Shown here in pieces: positions 14,928 to 21,191 of a stretch of DNA of 21,191 nt (positions are counted from its first letter, which is position 1; each line of letters begins with the position of its first letter). A program made the position numbers and the translations under genes. The notes below the pieces were generated by a model. It ran no database searches. It was given only the letters and a program-made list of their open reading frames with translations, and was not told the origin of the DNA. Source of the stretch: DSBG01 sp049975365 (lineage in GTDB: Bacteria > Desulfobacterota > Desulfomonilia > UBA1062); the NCBI GenBank assembly GCA_049975365.1, contig JBNGDS010000054.1, positions 1 through 21,191 of the forward strand, given 5' to 3'.

Positions 14928-15976
14928 CGGTTTTCATACACTCCGAGACGGTCTTCGAGCTTCCTGAAGGATACCGTGAAAATACTCGTCAGGACAAGGT
15001 AGATGATTGCTGCCTGTACCAGGATGAAGATGTTGAACGTTGCATTGAATATCTGGTCGGCAGCCCGCATGAGTTCAACCATGGCGATCGTCGACACGAG
15101 GGCCGTGTCCTTGATCAGTGCTATGAACTCATTGCCAACCGGGGGCACGAGCCGTTTATACGTCTGCGGCACGATGATCCTTCTCATGGCCTGCCAGTAT
15201 GTCATGCCGATGGCCTTTGCCGCCTCCATCTGCCCGGCATCAATACTCTCAATCGCCCCCCGTATAATCTCAGCAAGGTATGCCGAATAGTTCAGTCCCA
15301 GGCCCAGAACCGCGGCAGTGAAGGGATCCAGGGTTATCCCCAATGGAGGCAGACCATAGTAGATGAAGAACAGCTGCAGAAGGAGTGGTGTTCCCCTGAA
15401 GATCCAGATATAGAACCAGAAGATCGAGGAAAGAAACTTCAGGCGGCTTATCCTTCCCAGGGCGATGAAAAGACCAGCGGTCGGTGAAATGAGCATCGTG
15501 ATGAGGACAAGCAGCATAGTCATTCCCGATGCCTTGATCAGGGTCGGCAGGTAGGTTTTCATATCCTTGAGAAACCTGATCCACTTCGGAGTCTGGGCCG
15601 CCTCCACCTGCCTCAGGAGATTTTTTGCCTCGAGATTGTTGGGGAAAACCCCCAGGATCTCGTGGCACATCCGGGTACTCTGTTCATACTCCCCCCGGCT
15701 GAAGAAGATCTTTGCAGCTTCCATCCTGGACCGCACGAAGACACCGCCATCTTCTCCAGGCTGTGGTGGAGGAACCTGCTGGTAGAACTCAAGGGCTTTG
15801 TCGAGATCCCCTTCCTGAAGAAAGCGGGTTGCCGTGGCCAGGAGATCGTGTCCCCGGGTCTGAGCGTTCAGGTGGTGTGGCGAAAAAAGGGCCAGAATGA
15901 GAAGGCTCAGCGTGCAGACCAGCACGCTGAGCCTGAATCCGGCTATTTCCAGGTGGTGATATCGTCCCCGAACCAT
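14924..15976 (-). CDS. Polar amino acid ABC permease with N-terminal TPR-like domain
   Basis: 350 residues, where GlnP/HisM-type permeases have about 220. The order is: hydrophobic segment 15-32 (signal or anchor, with a plausible cleavage near NAQ-T); helical TPR-like repeats about 42-127 (RFLQEGDLDKALEFYQQVP, FFSRGEYEQSTRMCHEILGVFP, NLEAKNLLRQVEAA); then the permease 140-345. The permease includes FRGTPLLLQLFFIYYGLP and the cytoplasmic EAA loop AIESIDAGQMEAAKAIGM that docks on the ATPase. GlnP-type permeases have a periplasmic N-terminus, so the TPR part should face the periplasm, where it could meet the binding protein. The ATG lies 34 bases inside the end of the binding-protein gene with no clear ribosome binding site, implying coupling. 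Later starts would lose the hydrophobic segment. Confidence 0.9.
   Translation of the reverse strand: MVRGRYHHLEIAGFRLSVLVCTLSLLILALFSPHHLNAQTRGHDLLATATRFLQEGDLDKALEFYQQVPPPQPGEDGGVFVRSRMEAAKIFFSRGEYEQSTRMCHEILGVFPNNLEAKNLLRQVEAAQTPKWIRFLKDMKTYLPTLIKASGMTMLLVLITMLISPTAGLFIALGRISRLKFLSSIFWFYIWIFRGTPLLLQLFFIYYGLPPLGITLDPFTAAVLGLGLNYSAYLAEIIRGAIESIDAGQMEAAKAIGMTYWQAMRRIIVPQTYKRLVPPVGNEFIALIKDTALVSTIAMVELMRAADQIFNATFNIFILVQAAIIYLVLTSIFTVSFRKLEDRLGVYENR
15903..15934 (-). promoter_or_regulatory. Perfect 13-bp hairpin after the binding-protein stop, inside the permease gene
   Basis: AGGCTCAGCGTGC/GCACGCTGAGCCT (15903-15915 with 15922-15934) has a 6-base loop. In transcript sense it begins 9 bases after the binding-protein stop (15943) and is translated as the hydrophobic N-terminal segment of the permease. 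This is the classic position for a hairpin that protects the binding-protein mRNA or attenuates read-through, giving more binding protein than permease. Confidence 0.65.
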
Positions 15977-16737
15977 TTGATGGATATCTTCTTCATGGTG
16001 CCGTCGGCGAACATTTCATCCAGGGTTTTCTGGATCATGTCTTTCAGCGCAACATCTTCTTTGCGGATGCCGATACCGATGGGTTCTGACGTGAGTGCCT
16101 CCGGAAGGACAGCATATTCGCCTGGACGGGTGGAGAGATAGTAGCGGCCAACCAGTTCATCCACTGCCAGCGCATCGATCCTGCCGATCTTGAGATCCAT
16201 GAACGCCGAGGTGTTGTTGTCGTACTTCTTGATTTCCTTGAAGTCTATGTTGAGCTTGTCCAGAGCCTCCTCGGAAGTGGATCCGAGCTGGACCCCCACC
16301 ACCGTGTCTGCGGTGACATCCTTCAGACTCGTTATTTTCTTGTTGTCGCCCTTGACTACCATGACCTGCTTTTCCATGATGTAGGGCTTGGTGAATGCGA
16401 TCTCCTTTTCCCGATCAGGAGTGATGGACATGCCGGACCAGATGATATCGAATTTCTTGGTCTTCAGCGACATCACAACCCCTTTCCACGCAGTGGGAAT
16501 GTGCTCGATCTCAATGCCGAGCCTTTTGCCGAGTTCCCGGGACGCATCGATATCGAAACCCACAAGTTCATTCTTCTCATTGCGGAACTCCATGGGCGGG
16601 AACGCGTCATCGATCCCGATCACGAGTTTGCCGGCCTGCTTGATCCTGTCCCAGGAATCATCCGCTGAGGCAGGCAGAGAAAAGACTGCTGCAAGAACAA
16701 CCATCACTCCCAAACATAGTAATACGTTTCTCTTCAT
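15943..16737 (-). CDS. Periplasmic solute-binding protein, family 3 (amino acid type)
   Basis: 264 residues. There is a Sec signal peptide at 1-25 (KR, hydrophobic VLLCLGVMVVLAAVFSL, cleavage near ASA-DD). The mature part has the family 3 patterns KLVIGIDDAFPPMEF, GFDIDASRELGKRLG, FDIIWSGMSITPDREKEIAFTKPY (the arginine contacts the ligand carboxylate in this family), VVGVQLGST and KIGRIDALAVDE. It delivers a polar amino acid or similar small carboxylate to the adjacent importer; the exact ligand is not evident. It is first in the minus-strand operon, with GAGGGGG upstream of the ATG. Confidence 0.93.
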   Translation of the reverse strand: MKRNVLLCLGVMVVLAAVFSLPASADDSWDRIKQAGKLVIGIDDAFPPMEFRNEKNELVGFDIDASRELGKRLGIEIEHIPTAWKGVVMSLKTKKFDIIWSGMSITPDREKEIAFTKPYIMEKQVMVVKGDNKKITSLKDVTADTVVGVQLGSTSEEALDKLNIDFKEIKKYDNNTSAFMDLKIGRIDALAVDELVGRYYLSTRPGEYAVLPEALTSEPIGIGIRKEDVALKDMIQKTLDEMFADGTMKKISIKWFGDDITTWK

Positions 16738-17102
16738 ACAGAGTAACCCCCTCGTAGAGTTTTGTAAGCAATGTTATTTAATCGAAAAACCCGGCAAACA
16801 CAAGGAACAAACATCGGCTCTCTCCTCACACCGGAAAAGAGCACTGTTGACGCCAGGTTTGAGAATCCCTCGATCACTTTGGAGGATTCATTTCCATCGC
16901 CAAGCGCTGCATGTGAGTGCGGGCATGTCTGTGAATGTATTGCATTCCATCGGTAGGGATGAAGCATGGTGAATACAGAGGCACCGGTTTATTCATTTTC
17001 GTTATTTGAAATATTCCAATAATGTTTAGTATAGTCAGCTCAAAGGTTCACCGGGGAATCTCCGGGAACGAATCCAAGGTATGGTTCAGGGGAGGCGAGG
17101 AT
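16738..17102. other. Divergent intergenic region between ABC importer and selenium genes
   Basis: This 365-base region carries no supportable gene on either strand. It must hold the minus-strand promoter of the binding-protein operon, which I could not place with confidence, and the plus-strand promoter listed separately at 17006-17035. No operator-like dyad or riboswitch-like fold stood out by eye. Confidence 0.4.
17006..17035 (+). promoter_or_regulatory. Sigma-70-like promoter of the selenium gene cluster
   Basis: TTGAAA (17006-17011) and TATAGT (17030-17035) have an 18-base spacer in an AT-rich stretch, about 67 bases upstream of the yedE start codon. Confidence 0.5.
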
Positions 17103-18194
17103 ATGCAGGGTAAGAATGTTCTGGCGACGATGGTTGGAATTATTGGAGTGGGTGCGATCATTGGGATATTGGCGCCGCTCCTGCAATACTGGGGAAATCC
17201 GGCTAACATGGGCATCTGTGTCGCGTGTTTCGATCGGGACATCGCCGGGGCCTTGGGACTTCACCGGGCGGATGTGGTGCAGTACATGCGTCCGGAGATC
17301 ATCGGGTTCGTGCTCGGATCCCTCATTGCCGCCGTGATATTCAGAGAATACCGTCCGAGAGCCGGCTCTGCACCCATTGTCAGGTTCATCCTCGGTGTTG
17401 TTGCCATGATCGGCGCCCTCGTGTTCCTCGGATGTCCCTGGAGGGCGTTGCTCAGACTTGCCGGTGGTGATCTCAATGCCATCCTCGGGCTCCTGGGCCT
17501 TGCCTTCGGCATCTGGATCGGGACGCTGTTTCTCAAGCAAGGGTTCAATCTCGGTCGATCCGAAAAGACCTACCCTTCGGTGGGATTGATCCTTCCGCTG
17601 GTCATGCTGGGATTTCTCGTTCTCATGTTCATCTTTCCACAGGTCGAAGGAGAACCCAAGAGCGGGGTCCTCTTCTACAGCATCAAAGGCCCCGGTTCCC
17701 AGCATGCCCCGCTCTTTTTCTCCCTGGGTGTCGGGCTGGCAGTCGGGATCCTCGCACAGCGCAGCAGGTTCTGCACCATGGGGGCAATCCGTGATCTCCT
17801 GCTCTTCAGGCAGACCCACCTCTTCTCAGGCTTTGTGGCTCTGGCGGTCGTCGCCTTTTTCACAAATCTCGTTCTCGGCCAGTTTAACCTCGGGTTTGCG
17901 AATCAGCCCGTGGCGCACACCATGCATGTGTGGAATTTCCTTGGTATGTCCCTGGCAGGCCTCGCCTTTGCTCTGGGAGGTGGATGCCCAGGAAGACAGC
18001 TCTTCCTCTCCGGTGAAGGCGACGGCGATGCAGCCGTGTTCGTCATCGGCATGATCGTGGGTGCCGGTATCGCTCATAATTTCGGTCTGGCAAGTTCACC
18101 CGGCGGTATCGGACCGCACGGCATTGCCGCCGTGTTAGTCGGCTTCGCAGTGTGCCTGTTCATCGGCTTTACCATGAGAAAAAAGATTGCATAA
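17103..18194 (+). CDS. yedE: YedE/FdhT-type selenium metabolism membrane protein
   Basis: 363 residues, almost entirely hydrophobic helices (about 9-10 membrane segments). NMGICVACFDRDIAGALGLHR followed by VQYMRPEIIGFVLGS (36-74) is the diagnostic N-terminal region of the YedE/FdhT group (TIGR04112-type), within the YeeE/YedE family that includes thiosulfate transporters. Conserved thiol sites lie in repeated positions: C39/C42, C111 in LGCPWR, C224 in RSRFCTMG and C295 in GGGCPGRQ. YedE co-occurs with selenium use in genomes and is proposed to import a selenium compound; this is not proven for the protein here. Start chosen for the GGGGAGGCGAGG just upstream; the frame extends to 17022 without one. 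It is first gene of the cluster facing selD. Confidence 0.9.
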   Translation: MQGKNVLATMVGIIGVGAIIGILAPLLQYWGNPANMGICVACFDRDIAGALGLHRADVVQYMRPEIIGFVLGSLIAAVIFREYRPRAGSAPIVRFILGVVAMIGALVFLGCPWRALLRLAGGDLNAILGLLGLAFGIWIGTLFLKQGFNLGRSEKTYPSVGLILPLVMLGFLVLMFIFPQVEGEPKSGVLFYSIKGPGSQHAPLFFSLGVGLAVGILAQRSRFCTMGAIRDLLLFRQTHLFSGFVALAVVAFFTNLVLGQFNLGFANQPVAHTMHVWNFLGMSLAGLAFALGGGCPGRQLFLSGEGDGDAAVFVIGMIVGAGIAHNFGLASSPGGIGPHGIAAVLVGFAVCLFIGFTMRKKIA

Positions 18195-18207
18195 GGAGGA
18201 CCTATCC

Positions 18208-18426
18208 ATGGCAGCAACAGTTGATGCACGCGGGTTGTCATGCCCGCAGCCCGTAATACTTACCATGAACAAAATTAAGGAACTGGGAACAGGCCAGATC
18301 GAGGTGCTCGTCGACACCGACACATCCAAGGAGAACGTCTCCCGCGCGGCTAAGAGCAAGGGTTGGAATGTCAAGGACATTCAGCCCGATGGCACTGGAT
18401 ACAGAGTCACACTTTTAAAAGACTGA
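18208..18426 (+). CDS. TusA/SirA-like small sulfur (selenium) carrier
   Basis: 72 residues: VDARGLSCPQPVILTMNKIKEL carries the single conserved Cys12 in the CPxP signature of TusA/SirA/YedF domains, and the rest (IEVLVDTDTSKENVSRAAKSKGWNV, GYRVTLLK) is the standard two-layer fold. TusA passes persulfide sulfur between proteins, while YedF versions are tied to selenium. Next to YedE and near selD, a selenium-transfer role is the best guess. It starts 13 bases after yedE with a full AAGGAGG site. In YedF proteins the TusA domain is fused to a second domain; here it stands alone and the DUF3343 protein follows two bases after its stop. Confidence 0.9.
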   Translation: MAATVDARGLSCPQPVILTMNKIKELGTGQIEVLVDTDTSKENVSRAAKSKGWNVKDIQPDGTGYRVTLLKD

Positions 18427-18428
18427 CG

Positions 18429-18980
18429 ATGTCGCTGTCGAGTTTTTTCACCTTTCGCAGATCAAAAGAAGATGGTTCCAATGCCGCGGATTCAGGAATC
18501 CTCATCTTCGACTCTACAAGCGAGGTCATCAGCGCAGAGAAAGTTCTCAAAAAAAATGGGTGGCCGGTCAGGGTCATGGGCCCGCCACCCGAGGTAAGGA
18601 CTGGGTGCGATCTCGTCATTGAGTTCCCGCTTATGCAGAAAACCGAGATCCTTCGGATACTAGACTGTGCTGGTGTTGCCCCAATAGAGGTGGTTCCGGT
18701 AAGCTCTCCTCTTCTCAAACCTGTAGATCTCTTCAATGTCAAGGACTTTGGAACACATCTCATGGTGCGTGCAGCGAACATGAAGATCACCATCGATAAA
18801 CACACCCTTGTCATTGTCAACATATCGGGTGGTGGTTGTCCTGACGTTCCCTACCTCGCTTACGAGATGACCGGCAAGGACCTGCATCAGGCGCCCTGTC
18901 CAAAAGACATCGGCCATACCCTGTGCGCATACGCACTTCAGCTTGCCTATGAGGATATCAAGAGAAGATGCTCGCCATAA
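18429..18980 (+). CDS. DUF3343-containing protein with unassigned C-terminal domain
   Basis: 183 residues. Residues about 22-75 (GILIFDSTSEVISAEKVLKKNGWPVRVMGPPPEVRTGCDLVIEF) match the DUF3343 pattern, including the Cys in RTGC (C60). DUF3343 occurs repeatedly beside TusA/YedE-type genes and is thought to act in sulfur or selenium handling. The second half (about 100-180) contains VIVNISGGGCPDVPYLA and APCPKDIGHTLCAY with three cysteines; I do not recognise this domain. The ATG lies two bases after the TusA stop with no clear ribosome binding site, so translation is probably coupled. The 3' end overlaps the next gene by 13 bases. Confidence 0.75.
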   Translation: MSLSSFFTFRRSKEDGSNAADSGILIFDSTSEVISAEKVLKKNGWPVRVMGPPPEVRTGCDLVIEFPLMQKTEILRILDCAGVAPIEVVPVSSPLLKPVDLFNVKDFGTHLMVRAANMKITIDKHTLVIVNISGGGCPDVPYLAYEMTGKDLHQAPCPKDIGHTLCAYALQLAYEDIKRRCSP

Positions 18981-19861
18981 TCGGAACAGTCCCTCAGCGG
19001 GATTTCCCCATAACGCACGGCCACCTTTTCCTTGACGGTCACCAGATCAGAATCAACGATGCAGCCATTGATGTCAATCGAGGGACAGCAGCTCTCATGG
19101 CCGCAGCCGTTACCACGACAGAAAAACTCCACACGGCAACCCCGTATGGGTTCCTCGTAGGGGATATTGGCCACGGCAGAGGCAGTAGAAATCTCTACAA
19201 GTATTTGACAGAACACATTCACGAATTCGATCTCGACACCGTTGCTTTTCACTATCTCCAGCCCATCGCACACTGGCACGACAAGGTCCTCAATGCAATC
19301 GAGGCTCTCCGAACCAAGCCGGTCCTTATTGCTGATGCTGGGTTCATGTATGCCGCCAAGATGAGCGGATCTGCAAGAAGCTATGATCTCTTTACCCCTG
19401 ATCTTGGAGAACTGGCATTCCTTGCAGACGAATCATCCCCACACCCTTTCTACACGCGCGGGTTTATCCTCCACGATGAACAGAAAACCCCCGAACTCAT
19501 TGAACGGTCATATGCCCACAGCAATGCAGCACGTAATCTCCTCGTAAAAGGACAACAAGACTACATTGTGCATGAGGGCACAATCATGGCAACGGTGAAT
19601 GATCCATCGGTGGATGCCCTCGAAGCCATTGGGGGTACGGGAGATACCGTCACCGGTATTGTCAGCGTCTTGACAGCAGCAGGATACGAGATTACCAAGG
19701 CCTCTGAACTAGCCGCAAGGGCGAACAGGCTTGCAGGCTCGTATGCCAATCCATTGCCGTCAACGAGCGTCTATGAAATCATTGTGTATATATCCCAAGC
19801 ACTCGATGTTGTTCTGAATGGAAACGATCGTGATCTGCGAACGGGAACGTCACGTGCATGA
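18968..19861 (+). CDS. Ribokinase-fold protein related to NAD(P)HX dehydratase (YjeF C-terminal type)
   Basis: 297 residues. IGGTGDTVTGIVSVLTAAGY (221-240) is the anion-hole/catalytic GTGD motif of the ribokinase-like superfamily in its YjeF C-terminal form. DLFTPDLGELAFLA (140-153) corresponds to the TPHPGE region and NLLVKGQQDYIVHEG (190-204) to the LKG segment. NAD(P)HX dehydratases repair hydrated NAD(P)H using ADP or ATP. This copy has no YjeF epimerase domain and is locked into the selenium cluster by overlaps at both ends (13 bases with DUF3343, 44 with the next gene). That suggests a dedicated job rather than housekeeping repair, for example ATP-dependent phosphorylation or repair of a cofactor used there. 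That function is inference; the fold assignment is firm. Confidence 0.75.
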   Translation: MLAIIGTVPQRDFPITHGHLFLDGHQIRINDAAIDVNRGTAALMAAAVTTTEKLHTATPYGFLVGDIGHGRGSRNLYKYLTEHIHEFDLDTVAFHYLQPIAHWHDKVLNAIEALRTKPVLIADAGFMYAAKMSGSARSYDLFTPDLGELAFLADESSPHPFYTRGFILHDEQKTPELIERSYAHSNAARNLLVKGQQDYIVHEGTIMATVNDPSVDALEAIGGTGDTVTGIVSVLTAAGYEITKASELAARANRLAGSYANPLPSTSVYEIIVYISQALDVVLNGNDRDLRTGTSRA

Positions 19862-20075
19862 TCCTGTTATCAGCAAAGACATGACCGTCCTCGATGTGGT
19901 GACCGCATACAAGGGTACGGAAAAAGTATTCGGCAACTATGATGTGAAAGCTGGAGAATGCATCTGCTGCAACAGCCTCTTCGAAACCATTGAATCCATT
20001 TCAGTGAAATATGGTCTGGACATTGATATCCTCATCGAAGACCTGAGGGAAGCAGTACGCACAAAGAACGCATAA
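19818..20075 (+). CDS. DUF1858-like small redox-disulfide protein
   Basis: 85 residues. ISKDMTVLDVVTAYKGTEKVFGNYDV, then ECICCNSLFETIESISVKYGLDIDILIEDL, follows the DUF1858 / hybrid-cluster-protein-associated domain layout: N-terminal strand-helix, a CxxC, and the closing helix with D-xx-x-LxxxL. The CxxC is C48-I-C50-C51, with an additional cysteine. These domains are thought to be thiol-redox or metal-binding modules; no enzymatic role is known to me. The start overlaps the kinase gene by 44 bases. A shorter start at 19881 would cut into the domain. It ends the plus-strand selenium cluster, and 115 bases with no strong terminator separate it from selD. Confidence 0.75.
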   Translation: METIVICERERHVHDPVISKDMTVLDVVTAYKGTEKVFGNYDVKAGECICCNSLFETIESISVKYGLDIDILIEDLREAVRTKNA

Positions 20076-20190
20076 AAGCACGTCTCTGTATGTATGCTTA
20101 CCGCGTGTGCAACGAATCGATGAAGACCCTGGAAAGATCACGCCATGATTTCCTGATCCGGACAAAGCCCAGAAAGTGAATTTATAGATC

Positions 20191-21191
20191 TCATCCGGTA
20201 ACGACGATCCTGCCTGCAGGACCTTCGGTGATCTCTCCAATGATGGCCGCATCTGGAACACCTTCCCGGTGCATGATGTCGATCAGTTCTTCCGCTTCTT
20301 GAGGGGGAAGACAGAGAAACAGCCCGCCTGAGGTCTGAGGATCGAAGAAGATCTTCATGAGGTCGTCACTGACGGTATCGTCCCTGTCAACCATGTGCGT
20401 CCTGAACTGTTCGTTCCGGTACGCCCCTGCAGGGATCAGGCCCATACCGGCGTATTCCAGCGCTGCATCGAACACGGGGACCTTGGAAGAAAGAATTCTC
20501 ATGCCGATGGATGCATGCTCTATCATCTCACTTGCATGGCCGAGCATGCCGAACCCTGTGATGTCAGTACAGGCATGCACATTGAATCTCCCCATGAGCT
20601 CGGCCGGTTTCCTGTTCAGGGTCTTCATGATACGGATGGCCTCCTGCTCAGCGATCTCATCCGCCATGTCAGCCTTGACAGCGGTGTTGATGATGCCGGT
20701 TCCCAGGGGCTTGGTGAGGATGATGCGGTCACCTGGCAGTGCACCGGTGTTCTTGAGCACCCTGTCGGGATGGACAATCCCTGTGACTGACAGTCCATAC
20801 TTGATCTCGTCATCATCGACGCTGTGACCGCCAACGAGGAGAACCCCTGCCTCCTGCATCTTGTCGAATCCCCCCTTCAGAATGTCTGAGAGGACTGATA
20901 TATCCATTCCTTTTTCAGGGAAGCAGATGATATTCATGGCAAGAAGAGGCTTTCCTCCCATGGCATACACATCGCTCAAGGCGTTTGCAACGGCAACCTG
21001 CCCGAAGTCGTAGGGATCATCTACGATAGGGGTAAAGAAGTCCAGGGTGAGAATCAATGCAGAGGTGTCAGAGAGCCTGTAGACCCCTGCATCGTCGGGA
21101 TGTTCCATCCCGACGATCAGATTCGGGTCATGCATCACGGGTATGGATCGCAGTGCCTGGTCCAGAACCTCTGGACCGATCTTGCATGCTC
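20191..21191 (-). CDS. selD: Selenide, water dikinase SelD (5' end cut by window; probable selenoprotein)
   Basis: About 333 residues are visible. The reading frame continues past the GTG at 21138 to the window edge as ACKIGPEVLDQALRSIP, the active-site loop of SelD (E. coli CGCKISPKVLETIL, with Cys17 and Lys20). So 21138 is not the start. Other blocks are DFFTPIVDDPYDFGQVAVANALSDVYAMGGKP, LLVGGHSVDDDE, TGIVHP, LTKPLGTGI, TDITGFGMLGHA and FFDPQTSGGLFLCLP. SelD makes selenophosphate from selenide and ATP for selenocysteine and selenouridine synthesis. The codon aligned to Cys17 is cut by the window but ends in GA. A Cys codon cannot end so, while TGA (selenocysteine) can. A SECIS-like hairpin lies at 21159-21177. 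It faces the YedE cluster convergently. Confidence 0.95.
   Translation of the reverse strand, partial: ACKIGPEVLDQALRSIPVMHDPNLIVGMEHPDDAGVYRLSDTSALILTLDFFTPIVDDPYDFGQVAVANALSDVYAMGGKPLLAMNIICFPEKGMDISVLSDILKGGFDKMQEAGVLLVGGHSVDDDEIKYGLSVTGIVHPDRVLKNTGALPGDRIILTKPLGTGIINTAVKADMADEIAEQEAIRIMKTLNRKPAELMGRFNVHACTDITGFGMLGHASEMIEHASIGMRILSSKVPVFDAALEYAGMGLIPAGAYRNEQFRTHMVDRDDTVSDDLMKIFFDPQTSGGLFLCLPPQEAEELIDIMHREGVPDAAIIGEITEGPAGRIVVTG
21159..21177 (-). promoter_or_regulatory. Bacterial SECIS-like hairpin within selD
   Basis: In the mRNA sense the hairpin is GGUCCAG-AGGUU-CUGGACC: a perfect 7-base-pair stem with a five-base loop containing GU, the feature SelB recognises in E. coli fdhF. It starts 12 bases after the edge codon NGA. 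The loop GU falls at about positions 22-23 after that codon, compared with 20-21 in fdhF. It also encodes part of the conserved SelD loop region, so the RNA structure and protein sequence are constrained together. Confidence 0.75.

Noticed and set aside
17040..17819. 259-residue minus-strand frame opposite yedE
   Set aside because: Highly charged composition typical of the complement of a membrane protein gene; yedE motifs on the other strand are decisive.
1..21191. CRISPR arrays, insertion sequences, integrase or attachment sites, tRNA or rRNA genes
   Set aside because: No regularly spaced repeats, transposase-like frames, tRNA cloverleaf or rRNA sequence was recognised by eye; tRNAscan-SE and a repeat finder would be needed to exclude small cases.

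Overview
The window reads as chromosomal DNA of an anaerobic, selenium-using Gram-negative bacterium, most like a Desulfobacterota (former Deltaproteobacteria) lineage. The basis is a tungsten-type aldehyde:ferredoxin oxidoreductase, a YedE/SelD selenium locus, an HMG-CoA reductase of the class I type, a Sec-type signal peptide, and consistently strong GGAGG ribosome binding sites. The taxonomic call is inference. I saw no rRNA, tRNA, CRISPR array, insertion sequence, phage gene or recognisable transcription factor.

Layout. (1) 1-1242, minus strand: pyrimidine deoxynucleotide operon made of dCMP deaminase, a dCTP deaminase/dUTPase-fold protein and the start of a probable ThyX. (2) 1628-7380: lipid/isoprenoid-flavoured block. 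A FAD phytoene-desaturase-like oxidoreductase and a HAD hydrolase lie on plus. They meet, at a bidirectional terminator, a minus-strand pair of class I-type HMG-CoA reductase and an MprF-C-like (DUF2156) transferase. A UbiE-like methyltransferase lies upstream of that pair. (3) 7649-8929, minus: secernin-type peptidase C69. (4) 9178-13284, plus: four-gene cluster of aldehyde:ferredoxin oxidoreductase, SCP2 protein, iron alcohol dehydrogenase and a second SCP2 protein. (5) 13348-16737, minus: polar amino-acid-type ABC importer (binding protein, TPR-fused permease, ATPase) followed by a GDSL hydrolase. (6) 17103-20075, plus: YedE transporter, TusA-like protein, DUF3343 protein, NAD(P)HX-dehydratase-like kinase and DUF1858-like protein, facing selD (minus), which runs off the right edge.

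How they work together. Two assemblies are the most original. The AOR/ADH pair could interconvert acid, aldehyde and alcohol, and the two SCP2 proteins suggest a hydrophobic or CoA-linked substrate handled by carriers. The selenium block pairs a membrane transporter with small sulfur/selenium-carrier-like proteins and an unexpected ribokinase-fold enzyme next to selD. SelD itself is very probably a selenoprotein: its active-site codon, cut by the window edge, ends in GA and is followed at the right distance by a SECIS-like hairpin. Several long intercistronic hairpins (after SCP2-1, after the ADH and after the ABC binding protein) may set relative protein amounts within operons.
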